DNA of 64,000 nt. Origin: Cylicocyclus nassatus. Taxonomy: Eukaryota > Nematoda > Chromadorea > Rhabditida > Strongylidae. Shown here in pieces: positions 22,501 through 31,003 of the stretch. The stretch covers positions 83,515,071 through 83,579,070 of the forward strand of contig CATQJL010000001.1 in assembly GCA_958299035.1 (NCBI GenBank), given 5' to 3'. Numbering within the stretch: the first letter of the stretch is position 1; each line of letters begins with the position of its first letter. The position numbers were made by a program, and so were the translations under genes. Under the pieces are notes generated by a model. It saw nothing but the letters and a program-made list of their open reading frames with translations, was not told the origin of the DNA and searched no databases.

Positions 22501-23530
22501 TAGATCCTATGGCTGCTATCTGGTACAATACTGGATAACTTCCTTTGAGTTTGGGCGGCAAGAGGATCGACGAACGAACATCTTTGGGTGCCATCGTCCT
22601 TTCTTGTTGTACCAGCTCGCCATCTCCTCGTAAGGTAGCTTCTAGTACTCTTTGAGCCTTGTCTCGGAATATGACAGCATCTTCGAGGTTGGAGAATTCG
22701 ATGAAGGCCAAGGGTGCTCGCACCGTTTTCAGATTAGGTGGTGTCCGCGGGAACAGGGAGTGGACGAATCGAATTGCGGCATAGCCCAAGTGTGGTACAT
22801 GGCGATACACGTCCACTGGTAAATCGTTGGATATCTGTTGCTCTGCGATTTCATCGCGGCGAATCTGGCGGGGGCGTACGTGGCGTGCCCATGGATGATG
22901 GTTGACCAGGTAGTGCCAGAAGTCGTCCGGGCTTCGTGGTGGCAATGCCGCGTCTCGAGGTTCCAACATAGGACGCTTAAAAGGTTTTTGTTTGGATTTG
23001 AAGGGAAAAGGACGCTTGTTGGTTAGCACTTGCTCTGGTACCTGGAGTGGGCTGCGGTCTCTCCGTATTCGTTGTCTTGGCGGTGCTGGTTGCTGAAGCG
23101 GTTCTGGTACTGGCTGGTTGCTTGGACCTGGACCCGGATCAGACATCTGCGAAGTTCCTTGCTGCGGAGGAGGGGGAGGGGTAGTTGTTGGTTGTTGTAT
23201 CGGATTCACTATCTGTGGAGTGCCACTACGTGGCTGAGGTGTCTGGGCACCTGTAATGTCACAAGAACTAGAGAATGTTGATGTAAGAGAAATTGTATCT
23301 ATATTGAGTGGTGACTCACACATCGCTTGTATCTCTGGATCGCTGGCTAGCAGGTCCTCTGAGGCCAAGGACGGTGTCGGTGTTGATTCGGCGGGGGGTG
23401 CCGAAGGCCTATCTGTTGTTGCCATTCCATGGCTGCTATCCCCGGAACTGTCGGTGGAATTGCCGTCCCGGGGGGCGTCCGCAGAACTCGATGAGTCGCT
23501 GGGCGAACGGTGGAATATGAACGGGAACAT
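19481..23530 (-). CDS. UPF1-like superfamily 1 helicase ORF with chimeric tail
   Basis: A 1349-residue ORF. Residues 1-220 are Ser/Pro/Gln-rich and probably disordered. The rest leads to a superfamily 1 helicase core of the UPF1/DNA2-NAM7 type: LTRDQQEAL (Q motif), AAFGTGKTVVG (Walker A, about residue 795), CDEASQVPEP (Walker B, about 973), TFRAHP, VDTVQGRE and NVALTRCRHG (motif VI, about 1190). Such enzymes unwind RNA or DNA using ATP. The native end lies near residue 1235. Beyond GRKVQ the frame enters, out of register, an antisense copy of KCTD exons and their introns (19522-19818), so the last hundred or so residues are not natural. The ORF lies 277 bp downstream of the integrase on the same strand, with a TTGTTTCAG splice acceptor ahead of its ATG. 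It may be a captured gene of the retroelement or an unrelated helicase. Confidence 0.8.
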   Translation of the reverse strand: MFPFIFHRSPSDSSSSADAPRDGNSTDSSGDSSHGMATTDRPSAPPAESTPTPSLASEDLLASDPEIQAMCESPLNIDTISLTSTFSSSCDITGAQTPQPRSGTPQIVNPIQQPTTTPPPPPQQGTSQMSDPGPGPSNQPVPEPLQQPAPPRQRIRRDRSPLQVPEQVLTNKRPFPFKSKQKPFKRPMLEPRDAALPPRSPDDFWHYLVNHHPWARHVRPRQIRRDEIAEQQISNDLPVDVYRHVPHLGYAAIRFVHSLFPRTPPNLKTVRAPLAFIEFSNLEDAVIFRDKAQRVLEATLRGDGELVQQERTMAPKDVRSSILLPPKLKGSYPVLYQIAAIGSNSLVIEAKDFFVFMPDRLELHCILLDRFSLNIENNTYGYDRHLISVKDFVWVYEVAPTIAAVRSPARCLQLARIPRTAALETNTQFFFRAAVFAFVTPAVWTQPHLGVVLKLTRRGETVNNFKMALEGVPEAVTITKSICEFEWPDVQEDEILIAQSRKNVSCAVRFSEPPASKTARDWLRRQVEHFCPAHPDEGMVPMKVRKARQEDIDWFFDRTGEFNNFVNNHPQALRRMSKVFSMACAALVALQNLDDDNRTHRVTATVPSVSSHPLQLQLTLQDMSSMEGWTKHRPVGVWIMDVWWFTKLEVDEAEFQEETRELRVTLATYSQMEQVLRNAIRDVGRRVGNTAFLDLFVKLGRTPANANPAFESVSRMEIFKDLEEGGADVSVVDIAYGAQELGCKTAKEAERDEDEPLIDSITLHGRRLELTRDQQEALALGNSKYPLIAIQAAFGTGKTVVGACVAIRQALAGQRVIITASTNTAVAQFANTILEFGEAQQVGVTRFVAEAIAFDTDAPTTAVDLPEILKMIGTVFQRQLTREKETCRTFTQGRIRYERYKRERRIDLTDQEREDFMLAERDVSRNLQDMVDIMFRRMDPKIVCITTASLLNTTDTDGLFKGYLDKFDLIICDEASQVPEPVFMAMAARIPRARHIYIGDIHQLEPYARSSRLSNPARLGAQSIMNVLQRARAVPMRSLITTFRAHPALIDLPNTLCYEGSLVSGVTAADRHQLLDIMDFPNPHLPFMFVDVNGTSVQSASHSHYNEREKMVCEFLVTTLVRKGVAPSDIVVITFYKDQYRRLEEFVTRVGVNLSTVDTVQGREKNVVIVLTTKTHFNPEGAEFLGDPRRMNVALTRCRHGQFLLGHQESLEKVPFWRMALEWARNQNAIVPSTSLGRKVQEGERCRSILQVLICILVSFTLKIFRLVNIYSFRFPNHSLSTRCLDCDFEEFSCIATRVLIDKYRSQELDRAFMCYARLLHVKHHMSLDRGTILSVSLVNHVLPLCIAY
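19522..19818 (-). pseudogene. Transposed KCTD-like gene fragment with introns
   Basis: Reverse-complement copy of 14716-15015. It includes the introns (GTAAGTTTTACTC through the TTCAG acceptor), so it moved as DNA rather than as mRNA. It lacks two bases (TG) near its start compared with the source. Junctions show short shared sequence: CAAGGTACAG on the helicase side and GTC next to the 75-bp repeat. Where I compared the two, they looked almost identical, which implies a recent event. Confidence 0.88.
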
Positions 23531-23807
23531 AATAGTCGTGAGCGCTAGTTACAGTGAGCGCTATCTGAAACAAGGTTTTTGAGTGTGCTATGTGGGACGT
23601 AAGGAAGAGTTGAACGGACGAATAGTGTGCACGTGCGGTTAGGAGACATGGCTAAACTGTAACTAGGTGCAAACTAAGGAACTTGTGAACTGAGGAACTA
23701 AGTGTAACAAAGGAGGAGAGTGTTTGCGAGAATAAACTTGTTGGTGAGGAACTGAAGGAATAAAATGCATTGAAGGCAGTTGATGTGACGCTTCCTCCCT
23801 GCGGGAT
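23531..23807 (-). promoter_or_regulatory. Integrase-helicase spacer with splice acceptor
   Basis: This 277-bp gap separates the two minus-strand ORFs. It contains TTGTTTCAG at about 23565-23573 (minus strand), a strong nematode-style acceptor 34 nt before the helicase ATG. A purine-rich GCAGGGAGGAAG sits at its integrase side. No LTR-like sequence follows that tract. The acceptor would allow the helicase to be made from a spliced RNA; this is inferred. Confidence 0.45.
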
Positions 23808-26789
23808 CTAAATAGACTGAAGGCGTGCTCTAAAACGTGTGTTGTACGGGTGCCCTGGAACGAGTGTCAAATTTGGTTTCAATACCTGACTCTTTATCGC
23901 GTGCGTGTGTCCCACAATCTCAGCCGTCCTTGCTTCAGCTTGGGCTAGGGCTGCTTGTTCATCCTCAGGTTGCCATGGTGTGGTGAATACTGGGCCTGAA
24001 AGTTCAAAACAACGTTTTACCTGATTCATGTGTACTCGCTTAGCTGGCGTTTGTGGGGCTGAAATGCTGGTGACAATTAGGTGGGGGTGTTGAATCTCAA
24101 TCACTCGAAATTGTCCCAGCCACGGGTATTGCAATTTAGGAGAGATTCCTAAACGAGGATTGAAGTCCTTAAGATAAACTCTGTCCCCTACTTTAATTTC
24201 TAATGGTTGTAAATTACTCTTATCGTATTGGTGTTTGATTTGCGCTGCCCGTTTCTTGTTAAATTCTGAAGCCGTTTGCCAAGCTTGATGCAGGGTAGCT
24301 ACCAGGTTCTGGACGTAGGTACGTGTTTCCACATCAACTGGTATGTGATTGTAAGCCTGATGTTGTATCATAAGGTCAATATTGAACACCGGATCTCGAC
24401 CAAACATCAAGAAAAAAGGCGAATTATTGGTGCTGGAGTGAATTGTGGTATTGTACATAAATGCGCATGCTGGTACGAAAGCATCCCAATTTTCAATAGA
24501 TTCGTTAACATATATGCGCATCATAGGGTGAAATGTGGCAAACACGCGTTCGCAGGCTCCGTCTCCCTCATGGTGATAAGGCGTTGTGTAGTATTTGTCG
24601 ATGCGCAGTAGCTTACCCAGTTCCGTAATGACTTCCCCCCGAAAATAGGGCGCATTGTCTGAGATTAGTTGCGTCATAACACCGTATTGTAAGATACAGT
24701 TGTTCATGATTGCCTGCGCTACCGTAACCGCTTTGCAATTTGGAAGTGGCACAGCTATGACATATTTAGAAAAGTGGTCAATCATGGCTAATATATATCG
24801 GTTACCTGAATTAGATGTGTGGAAGGGTCCCGTGAGGTCCATATGAACTTTGTCGAATATCGCGCCGCTCGTTACCGGGAGAAGGTCTTCCCGATTTCGC
24901 AAACGTTCCCGCTTTCGCTGGCATTGATCACAGGATCGTACCAGCTGATAAACGTCTTCCTTAATGCTAGGCCAAAAATATTTTCGGGAGATTTTGGCTA
25001 GTGTTTTACGCCAGGAAAAGTGTCCCCCGGCCGAGGGACTTTCATGCAGAGCCAAGAAGACCGGTTCTCTCAATTTCATAGGTACCACTAATTGAGGTGC
25101 GCTATTTGACTTGCCTTTTGTGGAGGGATAATGGTACAGGCAACCATTTTTCCCTATGGTGCATTGATCTGCCAGCGCTAACCAGATAGTCTTGTCTTGA
25201 TCCTTCGTTAGTTCTGGCAATTTGTTCGTCTCTAAAAAGAATAATATTTTAGAACAGAAATCGTCGGCTTTTTGTTCAATTAAAATGTTATACGGCTGGA
25301 TGGCCCTTGGCGTAGCTGGTCGTGAAAAGTTCCTTTCTGCAGTAGTTGTTGCCAGACAATACGGGAATTCTATTATGTCTTCATTGTCGGGGAGATTGTC
25401 CTGAAACGTTTGCAGTGGATAGGCGATACGTGATAGATAGTCAGCTACCACATTAGATGAGCCCTTCAAATAGTCAATGGTAATATTATAGCTTTGTAGT
25501 TCTACGGTCCATCGTGCTAAGTTGTCATGAGTTTTACCGTGCTTAAGTAGATAGGTTAGAGGTCTATGGTCAGAAAGAATATGAGTGAGGTTGCCATATA
25601 TTATTGGTTTGAAGAAACGTAAGGCGCTTATTATAGCGAACAATTCAATATGAGTGGGACTCCACTTTCTCTGGGTTTCTGAAAGGGTTTTGCTGTAATA
25701 GCCTATCACTGCTATGTCTTTATCGCTATCTGTTTGTTGTTGCATCAGTACTGCGCCTATTGCTACTTGGCTTCCATCGGTATGTAGGATGAAGTCTTTA
25801 TCTTGGGGAAACGCCAAACAAGGTTTCGTGGTAAGGCTGGTTTTGAGGCTTTGGAATGCTTCCTGGTGTTGTTGTGTCCAGCTAAATGGCACTTTTTCTT
25901 TGGTCAATTCGTACAGTGGGTTTGCTGTAAGCGCGAAGTGTGGTATAAACTTGCGGAAAAAGTTGGCCATTCCTAAAAATCGTTTCACCTCTTTTGCTGT
26001 TTTGGGCTCAGGGCACTCGGTAATTGCCTTGATATTTCTTGCTCCCGGTGAATATGTACCCTTCGTGATTTCATGGCCGAGAAAAGTAATGGAAGATCGC
26101 GCGATCTCGGTAAACTTTTTAGCTGATATTTTTATGTCAAACGCGCGGAAGCGCTCGAAGACTTTACGCAAGGATGTGAGATGACTTGGGAAGTCTGTAT
26201 TGAAGATGACTACGTCATCGATATACGCTAGACAGGTATCCTCTAGACCTGCCAAAATCTTGGACATTGCTCGGCAAAAGTAAGCACCCGCATTGCGCAA
26301 CCCGAAAGGAAGATAGACGAATTGGTAAACGCCGCGATGGGTCGCCCACCCGCACTTATATTGGCTTTCGGGGGAAAGCAACAACTGCATATAACCCGAG
26401 GCCAGGTCTAAGGTTGTGTAGTACCTATTTCCCGCAATTCTGGTGAGGAGATCTTCGATACGTGGCAAAGGGTAGTGATCTGGTACGGTTACCTCATTTA
26501 GTGGTCGAAAATCCAAACACACCCTTAAAGATCCGTCCCGTTTCTTCACCAGCACGGTGTTATGAACCCAGGGCGTGTCACTTTCCGTGATCCTGCCTGC
26601 CTTAAGAAGCTTTTGGATGTGTAAATCTAATTCTTTCTGAAACTTTACTGGTATGCGTGTCGGTCGAAATTTGGAGGGTGGTACTTCAGTAGTCGTTTGT
26701 ATATGGATTTGGGAAGCTTGATAAGATCCTAAGTCATATGAGGAAAAAGAAAAGCGATCACTATATTCTTCAAAAAGGTCTAATAACAT
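23808..26789 (-). CDS. Ty3/gypsy Pol: reverse transcriptase, RNase H, integrase
   Basis: A 993-residue ORF, open upstream of its first ATG by about 50 codons until a TGA in the palindrome. The reverse transcriptase has LDFRPLNEVT, LDLASGYMQL, LPFGLRNA and catalytic YIDD near residue 189. RNase H follows with FILHTDGSQVAIGAVL and SDHRPLTYLL. Integrase has an HHCC zinc-binding region (HESPSAGGHF, then CDQC) and the DDE triad: HMDLTGP, LISDNAPYF and GACERV near residues 650, 708 and 745. The C-terminus carries a GPF-like module (VGDRVYLKDF, PWLGQFRVIE) and no chromodomain. In family members these enzymes copy the RNA genome and insert the DNA. The separate ATG is probably an artefact of the upstream rearrangement. 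Confidence 0.92.
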   Translation of the reverse strand: MLLDLFEEYSDRFSFSSYDLGSYQASQIHIQTTTEVPPSKFRPTRIPVKFQKELDLHIQKLLKAGRITESDTPWVHNTVLVKKRDGSLRVCLDFRPLNEVTVPDHYPLPRIEDLLTRIAGNRYYTTLDLASGYMQLLLSPESQYKCGWATHRGVYQFVYLPFGLRNAGAYFCRAMSKILAGLEDTCLAYIDDVVIFNTDFPSHLTSLRKVFERFRAFDIKISAKKFTEIARSSITFLGHEITKGTYSPGARNIKAITECPEPKTAKEVKRFLGMANFFRKFIPHFALTANPLYELTKEKVPFSWTQQHQEAFQSLKTSLTTKPCLAFPQDKDFILHTDGSQVAIGAVLMQQQTDSDKDIAVIGYYSKTLSETQRKWSPTHIELFAIISALRFFKPIIYGNLTHILSDHRPLTYLLKHGKTHDNLARWTVELQSYNITIDYLKGSSNVVADYLSRIAYPLQTFQDNLPDNEDIIEFPYCLATTTAERNFSRPATPRAIQPYNILIEQKADDFCSKILFFLETNKLPELTKDQDKTIWLALADQCTIGKNGCLYHYPSTKGKSNSAPQLVVPMKLREPVFLALHESPSAGGHFSWRKTLAKISRKYFWPSIKEDVYQLVRSCDQCQRKRERLRNREDLLPVTSGAIFDKVHMDLTGPFHTSNSGNRYILAMIDHFSKYVIAVPLPNCKAVTVAQAIMNNCILQYGVMTQLISDNAPYFRGEVITELGKLLRIDKYYTTPYHHEGDGACERVFATFHPMMRIYVNESIENWDAFVPACAFMYNTTIHSSTNNSPFFLMFGRDPVFNIDLMIQHQAYNHIPVDVETRTYVQNLVATLHQAWQTASEFNKKRAAQIKHQYDKSNLQPLEIKVGDRVYLKDFNPRLGISPKLQYPWLGQFRVIEIQHPHLIVTSISAPQTPAKRVHMNQVKRCFELSGPVFTTPWQPEDEQAALAQAEARTAEIVGHTHAIKSQVLKPNLTLVPGHPYNTRFRARLQSI

Positions 26790-26940
26790 CTGTTTTTCCG
26801 CATCTTCGGCGGCAACGTCAGATAAGTCGACATGAAGACGTGCTTCATCCTGACGCTGGTTCTGCAGAGCGACTTGTACTCCGCTAATTTTAGGTGGGGT
26901 GCTAAAAGCACGGTGGAGGGGGGTAGTACCGTTGTTTGTG

Positions 26941-27104
26941 CCACTCTCATCTCAAAAGATCTTTTGTATCCCCAGCGGTGTTCTCAACATCAGCATGCTG
27001 CATTCTCATAGCAAACCCCATTGTGGGGTTTGCTATGAGAATGCAGCATGCTGATGTTGAGAACACCGCTGGGGATACAAAAAGATCTTTTGAGATGAGA
27101 GTGG
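26941..27104. repeat. Palindrome with flanking 35-bp direct repeats in pol
   Basis: Arms 26941-27020 and 27024-27104 are complementary with one indel, around a 3-base centre. In addition, 26911-26945 repeats 27171-27205 (CGGTGGAGGGGGGTAGTACC and on). The joint shares CCACT between palindrome and direct repeat. The minus-strand protease ORF runs into the palindrome and stops; the RT frame has a TGA there. The layout fits template switching during replication or reverse transcription. Confidence 0.85.
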
Positions 27105-28287
27105 AATTTTGGTCGGTGAGCATGAAAGTTACCTCGTCTGCGTTGGGAACCGAACAGGGCACCAAGGTTTCGGTGGAGGGGGGTAGTACCGTTGTTTGTG
27201 CCACTCGGACTGTGGAAATGTTGCCCCCTATCTTCGTACTACAGTCCGGACCGGTGACTATTTGGACCTTTGATTCGCCGCAGTGGAAAGTGCGATTGTG
27301 ATAATCAATATGCCAGTTGGGAAGGATACTCAAGATATCATTTCCTAGGATAATGTTATAGGACCCGACGAGTTTAGAAATAGCTGCATCTTCAGCAAAG
27401 TAGGTGAGGTGACGAACGGTGAAGGATCCGATTTTAAGGTGAAGTAGCTGGCATCCCAAGAGTTTGACTGGCACGCCAGCCATACCAAGTGCGCAAGGAA
27501 TAGGCGCGGATTGAAAAGAAAATACTCCGAGAAGCGGTGCCATTTCCCTATTGATGATGGTTATTGCTGCCCCTGTGTCTATCAATGCCAGCATGCAAAC
27601 GTCGTTCACTGTTATGGGGATCTGTGCTACGAAAAACGTGGCTACATGGGGTGTTACAGCCAACACGTTAATAGGGGTTAAAGTGATCTTTGGTGGCCAA
27701 GCCTGATCGGCGTCTATTTCGACGCATGCTAGATCGAGATGACGTCTGCCACGTGCCTGGGGCGTTTTATTTCTAAACTCTGGATTTGGAAAGTTCGGCG
27801 CTGGGTTAGGCGGCGGAATTGCATCCTCCAATGTGGCCTGATTGGTGTCAGGCGCAGTCGAAAAACGTGCTAGTATGGGGAAGTTAAGCCGCACGTACAA
27901 GGCTATTACCCGCTTCACTAGACCGCAGGATACGATGAAGCAGCATACGGCGACCCATATATCAAACCAATTGAGTGTTGGAAAGAGAAGACTGAAAATA
28001 CGGCCCGTACTCTCTTCGGACTTATCTCTGGCTATCTGAGTTTGGGTCCACGACCCTCTAGATGAGATCAGTTGCTCATGTGACACAGCTTGCCAAAGCT
28101 CGGTGAGTTGTCCATCTGCCACTATCTCGCTTAAGTTTGTAAGAATCAAGTTATGAAAAAATAGTAAGGGGCGGCAGCGAGTCCCATCGTGAGATGTTGG
28201 GTGGCCATGATATAGTGTCGATAGACTCATCTGCGACTGGATGGATGGTGCCCTGTAATGTATCGAAAGCGAACGTTCCTGTGGCAT
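26947..28287 (-). CDS. Env-like C-terminus and aspartic protease, frame 2
   Basis: This frame overlaps the end of the gag-env ORF by 137 bp. Genuine homology probably starts at the frame change near 28170 (LLFFHNLILTNL). It first completes the Env-like protein: an NLS sequon, a hydrophobic segment WFDIWVAVCCFIVSCGLV that could anchor it, then a short basic tail. After a Pro/Asn-rich linker comes a retropepsin-like protease with MLALIDTGAAITIIN near residue 237 and the later ILGNDIL. In family members this protease would mature Gag-Pol. The first 40 or so residues are an out-of-frame reading of env and should be disregarded. The 3' end runs into the palindrome, so the natural link to RT is lost. 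Confidence 0.75.
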   Translation of the reverse strand: MPQERSLSIHYRAPSIQSQMSLSTLYHGHPTSHDGTRCRPLLFFHNLILTNLSEIVADGQLTELWQAVSHEQLISSRGSWTQTQIARDKSEESTGRIFSLLFPTLNWFDIWVAVCCFIVSCGLVKRVIALYVRLNFPILARFSTAPDTNQATLEDAIPPPNPAPNFPNPEFRNKTPQARGRRHLDLACVEIDADQAWPPKITLTPINVLAVTPHVATFFVAQIPITVNDVCMLALIDTGAAITIINREMAPLLGVFSFQSAPIPCALGMAGVPVKLLGCQLLHLKIGSFTVRHLTYFAEDAAISKLVGSYNIILGNDILSILPNWHIDYHNRTFHCGESKVQIVTGPDCSTKIGGNISTVRVAQTTVLPPSTETLVPCSVPNADEVTFMLTDQNSTLISKDLFVSPAVFSTSACCILIANPTMGFAMRMQHADVENTAGDTKDLLR

Positions 28288-31003
28288 TAACGAAAAGAAA
28301 TGGGGTCGATTTGGGACATGGTATTATGGTAGCCTCCCGGGTGATAACCCCGGTACCTGGCTCTAAAAACCCGACCAGTTTTGCGCTTGGTAGGCGTATT
28401 GCTATCTTGGGCTTATCATAGCATGAGTCGTTGAAGGGTTGCAGTTGATAACTAGCGGGGGGAACCCTCATACATCGGTGCACTTGAACTATATTTCCGC
28501 CCATATATGTAGCTGCGATATCCGAGCGACTGAGTAGTTTGCGGACGACTAGTGTAGGAGAATGCGGTAGACTAGCTCGAACCGTTATCATGAGGAAGTT
28601 AACCTGGTTACAGAACGCCGATAAAGTGTGCTGGAAGAGTATTCCCGCGGCTTCCCTCCCTACATCTTCGACCGCTAATAATTGCGCTGCCAGTTGGTTA
28701 GAAGTCACAATCCCTGCCTGCGGTGAACGTGCGAGTCGGGTGTTGTGTTTATCTGTGAATGCATAACCCTGATCTGTTACTGTCAGCTGGGCCCCGCAGT
28801 CCCAGACTGATTTGGAGTCTTCGCCCCACGATAGCGCCATTTCTTTTGACTGACTTAGCCAAAAATGCCCCATGACGTGTCCGGCAATGGTGCCAATGAG
28901 GATGTACTGGCAGGCCTCTTCCTTATTAGGATTCCACAACATAACCGATCCGTCACTCAAAGTGCATTGCCCTTCGGGATATTTGCAGTGGTGGACGTCA
29001 CCGATGGCCGCTTCTGGGGCGGGGGAGTCATGCCGCGCGTGGATTGTTGTAGGCAAGAGGTAGCAGTTGGTGCTCGTTGTGGTGTGGACTGTGCAACAAC
29101 CAAATGGGGCTGAGGGCCACTCAATTTTAAGCGTATTTGCAGTAGCGTATATCCCGTTCGAGAATTGCATGGAGCCGAAATCGCATGTGTGATGCTCCCG
29201 CATAAGTCTACAGTGCTCCGCTGTAACTGTCTTTGTAGTCTCATGCTGCGTCTGCCAGCGTGCGCCAAAAAAGTTCACCGAGAATGACACTGTACGCGCT
29301 ACTATTTTACATAAGTGAGCTGGGGTGCTGTATCGCTGCGTATTGGGACGAAAGACACGCAGTGTGAGTGCTTTGGGATGGGCGGTTATATTTGGCACAA
29401 TGCGCGAGCAATTTAGATTAGCTGGTAATTGCAGCATGTGATCGGTAGGTTGGTGAGGGCAAAGCCAGACTTCTTGTGCTTGAGCGGTAACCACGAAAGA
29501 ACAGAGTGCAAACAGAGAAATGAAATAATGCATATTTGGGAAAAAGGAATTGATTTGTGGAAGAGGATCCTTGTGATGAGAAAATACAGAGCCAGATAAT
29601 TCCTGATTGCGTTGCAACAATGCTTCTACGCGTGCATTAGACTGCTCAAGAGCCTCTTGACTTTGCTTGAGAGACAAGGATAGGGCGTTAACCTTTTGTT
29701 GAGTGTCGTTCAAAAATTGCCCTTCATACCTGTTAGATGATCGTGAAGGAGAAGATGGATGAGAATATGAGTTGTACGAGCGATTAGTGAAGTTACGTTT
29801 ATTGTCAAAACGCCTACCTCCACCTCGTCGCTGGGGCGACGGACACTGCTTGGCTACGTGTCCTACTCCGTTGCAGTTGAAGCACACCACCGCCGATGTC
29901 GGGGTAGGTGGACGGTTGTATCCGCGCTCCACTCGTCGTCTTGGTGAACGCATACGAGATTGTTGCCCTCGTCGAGACTCTGTAATATTATCAAAATAAG
30001 ATCTGCTGTCGGAGTCGGCAAAAGTCACTCTGCGGCTCGGTGACATTGCGTGTATGCCGGGTCCAACTAAGCCCCCGTATAAACCGTTTGACTGCGTGGG
30101 TGCTTCCGCGAGTAGCCGTTCTACTGTTCGCGCCTTATCTAGTGCACGTTGGAACGTCTCTGGCCCCTCTAGCTGGACCTGTCGCCGGATATCAGGGCGC
30201 AGTCGCTCTACAAACTCTTCCAAAGTGCGCTCTTGCTGCACTACCTGCCCTTGTCCCGCCGTAGCCTCACGCACTAGATTCACGAGCCTATTGGCGAAAG
30301 CTACTACCGACTCCCCCATTTCTTGATGACACGCTAACAAAGTCTGTCGCGCCATATAACGCTGCTGCGGGGTGTCAAAGTACTTAGCCAAATGCGCGAC
30401 TATTTTATCGTAGTCCTGGCGCTCAATGTGCGAAAGTTCCTCGACTTTTTCACGTGCCATACCGTCTAAGTACGTTATTAAGATATTAGCTTTGTGTTCT
30501 GAGGACAACACCCCTTGACGGGTCCGCATAATATCTTCAAAACGGCGGAGCCATGTGTTGAATTGCAACGTATCCCCACATCCCGTATATGCCGACAAGT
30601 AAATGTGGTGTCCCTCCGGGTTGCAGACCGCTACTTGGGGCAAGGTGCTTATACGAGTGTCAATAGCGTCAACCTTGTCCGTAATCCCCTTGAGAAGCGC
30701 CGCACTATTGTTATTAAAGCGCTGTACTAGCTGCGAGGTGTTATAGTGCGTATCGTACCACATATTAGTAACGACATCGGATGTTGCATCCCTAAGAGCT
30801 TTGGCATCTCGACCATGCACCACATCTGAATCCCCCACATCGCCTAGTGTAGCTCTAAGAGTGGCCATCATTTTATCCGGGGTTGCTGTATCTGTATCAG
30901 TGTCCTCTACGGGACCAGTAGTAGGTTCTAAGCTCTGTGTTTGGGTAACTACGACCCCTGTATCAACCGAATGGGCACGAGAGCGAGTTATCGGAGGTGC
31001 CAT
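28151..31003 (-). CDS. Gag fused in frame to Env-like glycoprotein
   Basis: A 950-residue ORF. Residues about 120-330 are Gag capsid-like (FNTWLRRFEDIM, then YMARQTLLACHQ), and a CCHC zinc knuckle (CFNCNGVGHVAKQC) lies at 372-385, followed by a coiled-coil-like stretch. At residue 491 a new Met starts a typical signal peptide (MHYFISLFALCSF) ending near AQAQE. The remaining 440 residues are Cys-rich with several sequons (NCS, NIT, NDS, NAT, NIS), as in a secreted viral glycoprotein. I cannot assign its fusion class. The frame stops at a C4 run (28168-28171); the continuation with a membrane anchor is in another frame. The glycoprotein could come from Met491 on a spliced RNA, or by cleavage of one precursor. 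Both are inferences. Confidence 0.75.
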   Translation of the reverse strand: MAPPITRSRAHSVDTGVVVTQTQSLEPTTGPVEDTDTDTATPDKMMATLRATLGDVGDSDVVHGRDAKALRDATSDVVTNMWYDTHYNTSQLVQRFNNNSAALLKGITDKVDAIDTRISTLPQVAVCNPEGHHIYLSAYTGCGDTLQFNTWLRRFEDIMRTRQGVLSSEHKANILITYLDGMAREKVEELSHIERQDYDKIVAHLAKYFDTPQQRYMARQTLLACHQEMGESVVAFANRLVNLVREATAGQGQVVQQERTLEEFVERLRPDIRRQVQLEGPETFQRALDKARTVERLLAEAPTQSNGLYGGLVGPGIHAMSPSRRVTFADSDSRSYFDNITESRRGQQSRMRSPRRRVERGYNRPPTPTSAVVCFNCNGVGHVAKQCPSPQRRGGGRRFDNKRNFTNRSYNSYSHPSSPSRSSNRYEGQFLNDTQQKVNALSLSLKQSQEALEQSNARVEALLQRNQELSGSVFSHHKDPLPQINSFFPNMHYFISLFALCSFVVTAQAQEVWLCPHQPTDHMLQLPANLNCSRIVPNITAHPKALTLRVFRPNTQRYSTPAHLCKIVARTVSFSVNFFGARWQTQHETTKTVTAEHCRLMREHHTCDFGSMQFSNGIYATANTLKIEWPSAPFGCCTVHTTTSTNCYLLPTTIHARHDSPAPEAAIGDVHHCKYPEGQCTLSDGSVMLWNPNKEEACQYILIGTIAGHVMGHFWLSQSKEMALSWGEDSKSVWDCGAQLTVTDQGYAFTDKHNTRLARSPQAGIVTSNQLAAQLLAVEDVGREAAGILFQHTLSAFCNQVNFLMITVRASLPHSPTLVVRKLLSRSDIAATYMGGNIVQVHRCMRVPPASYQLQPFNDSCYDKPKIAIRLPSAKLVGFLEPGTGVITREATIIPCPKSTPFLFVNATGTFAFDTLQGTIHPVADESIDTISWPPNISRWDSLPPLTIFS

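Larger units (their letters stand above)
23808..31003 (-). mobile_element. Ty3/gypsy-type element with internal env-like gene, defective
   Basis: Order on the minus strand: gag, zinc knuckle, Env-like glycoprotein with transmembrane segment, aspartic protease, reverse transcriptase, RNase H, integrase. Integrase after RNase H and the RT/integrase sequences place it in Ty3/gypsy (Metaviridae-like). Two breaks are visible: a one-base frame change in env at 28168-28171 and a palindromic rearrangement with stops between protease and RT at 26911-27205. Neither flank showed matching LTRs. Known gypsy-type retroviruses carry env after pol, so an env-like region between gag and protease is unusual. 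Confidence 0.8.

Noticed and set aside
19481..23530. Helitron Rep-helicase
   Set aside because: The helicase motifs are of the UPF1/DNA2 type, there is no HUH Rep motif, and no Helitron-like 3' hairpin with CTRR was seen.
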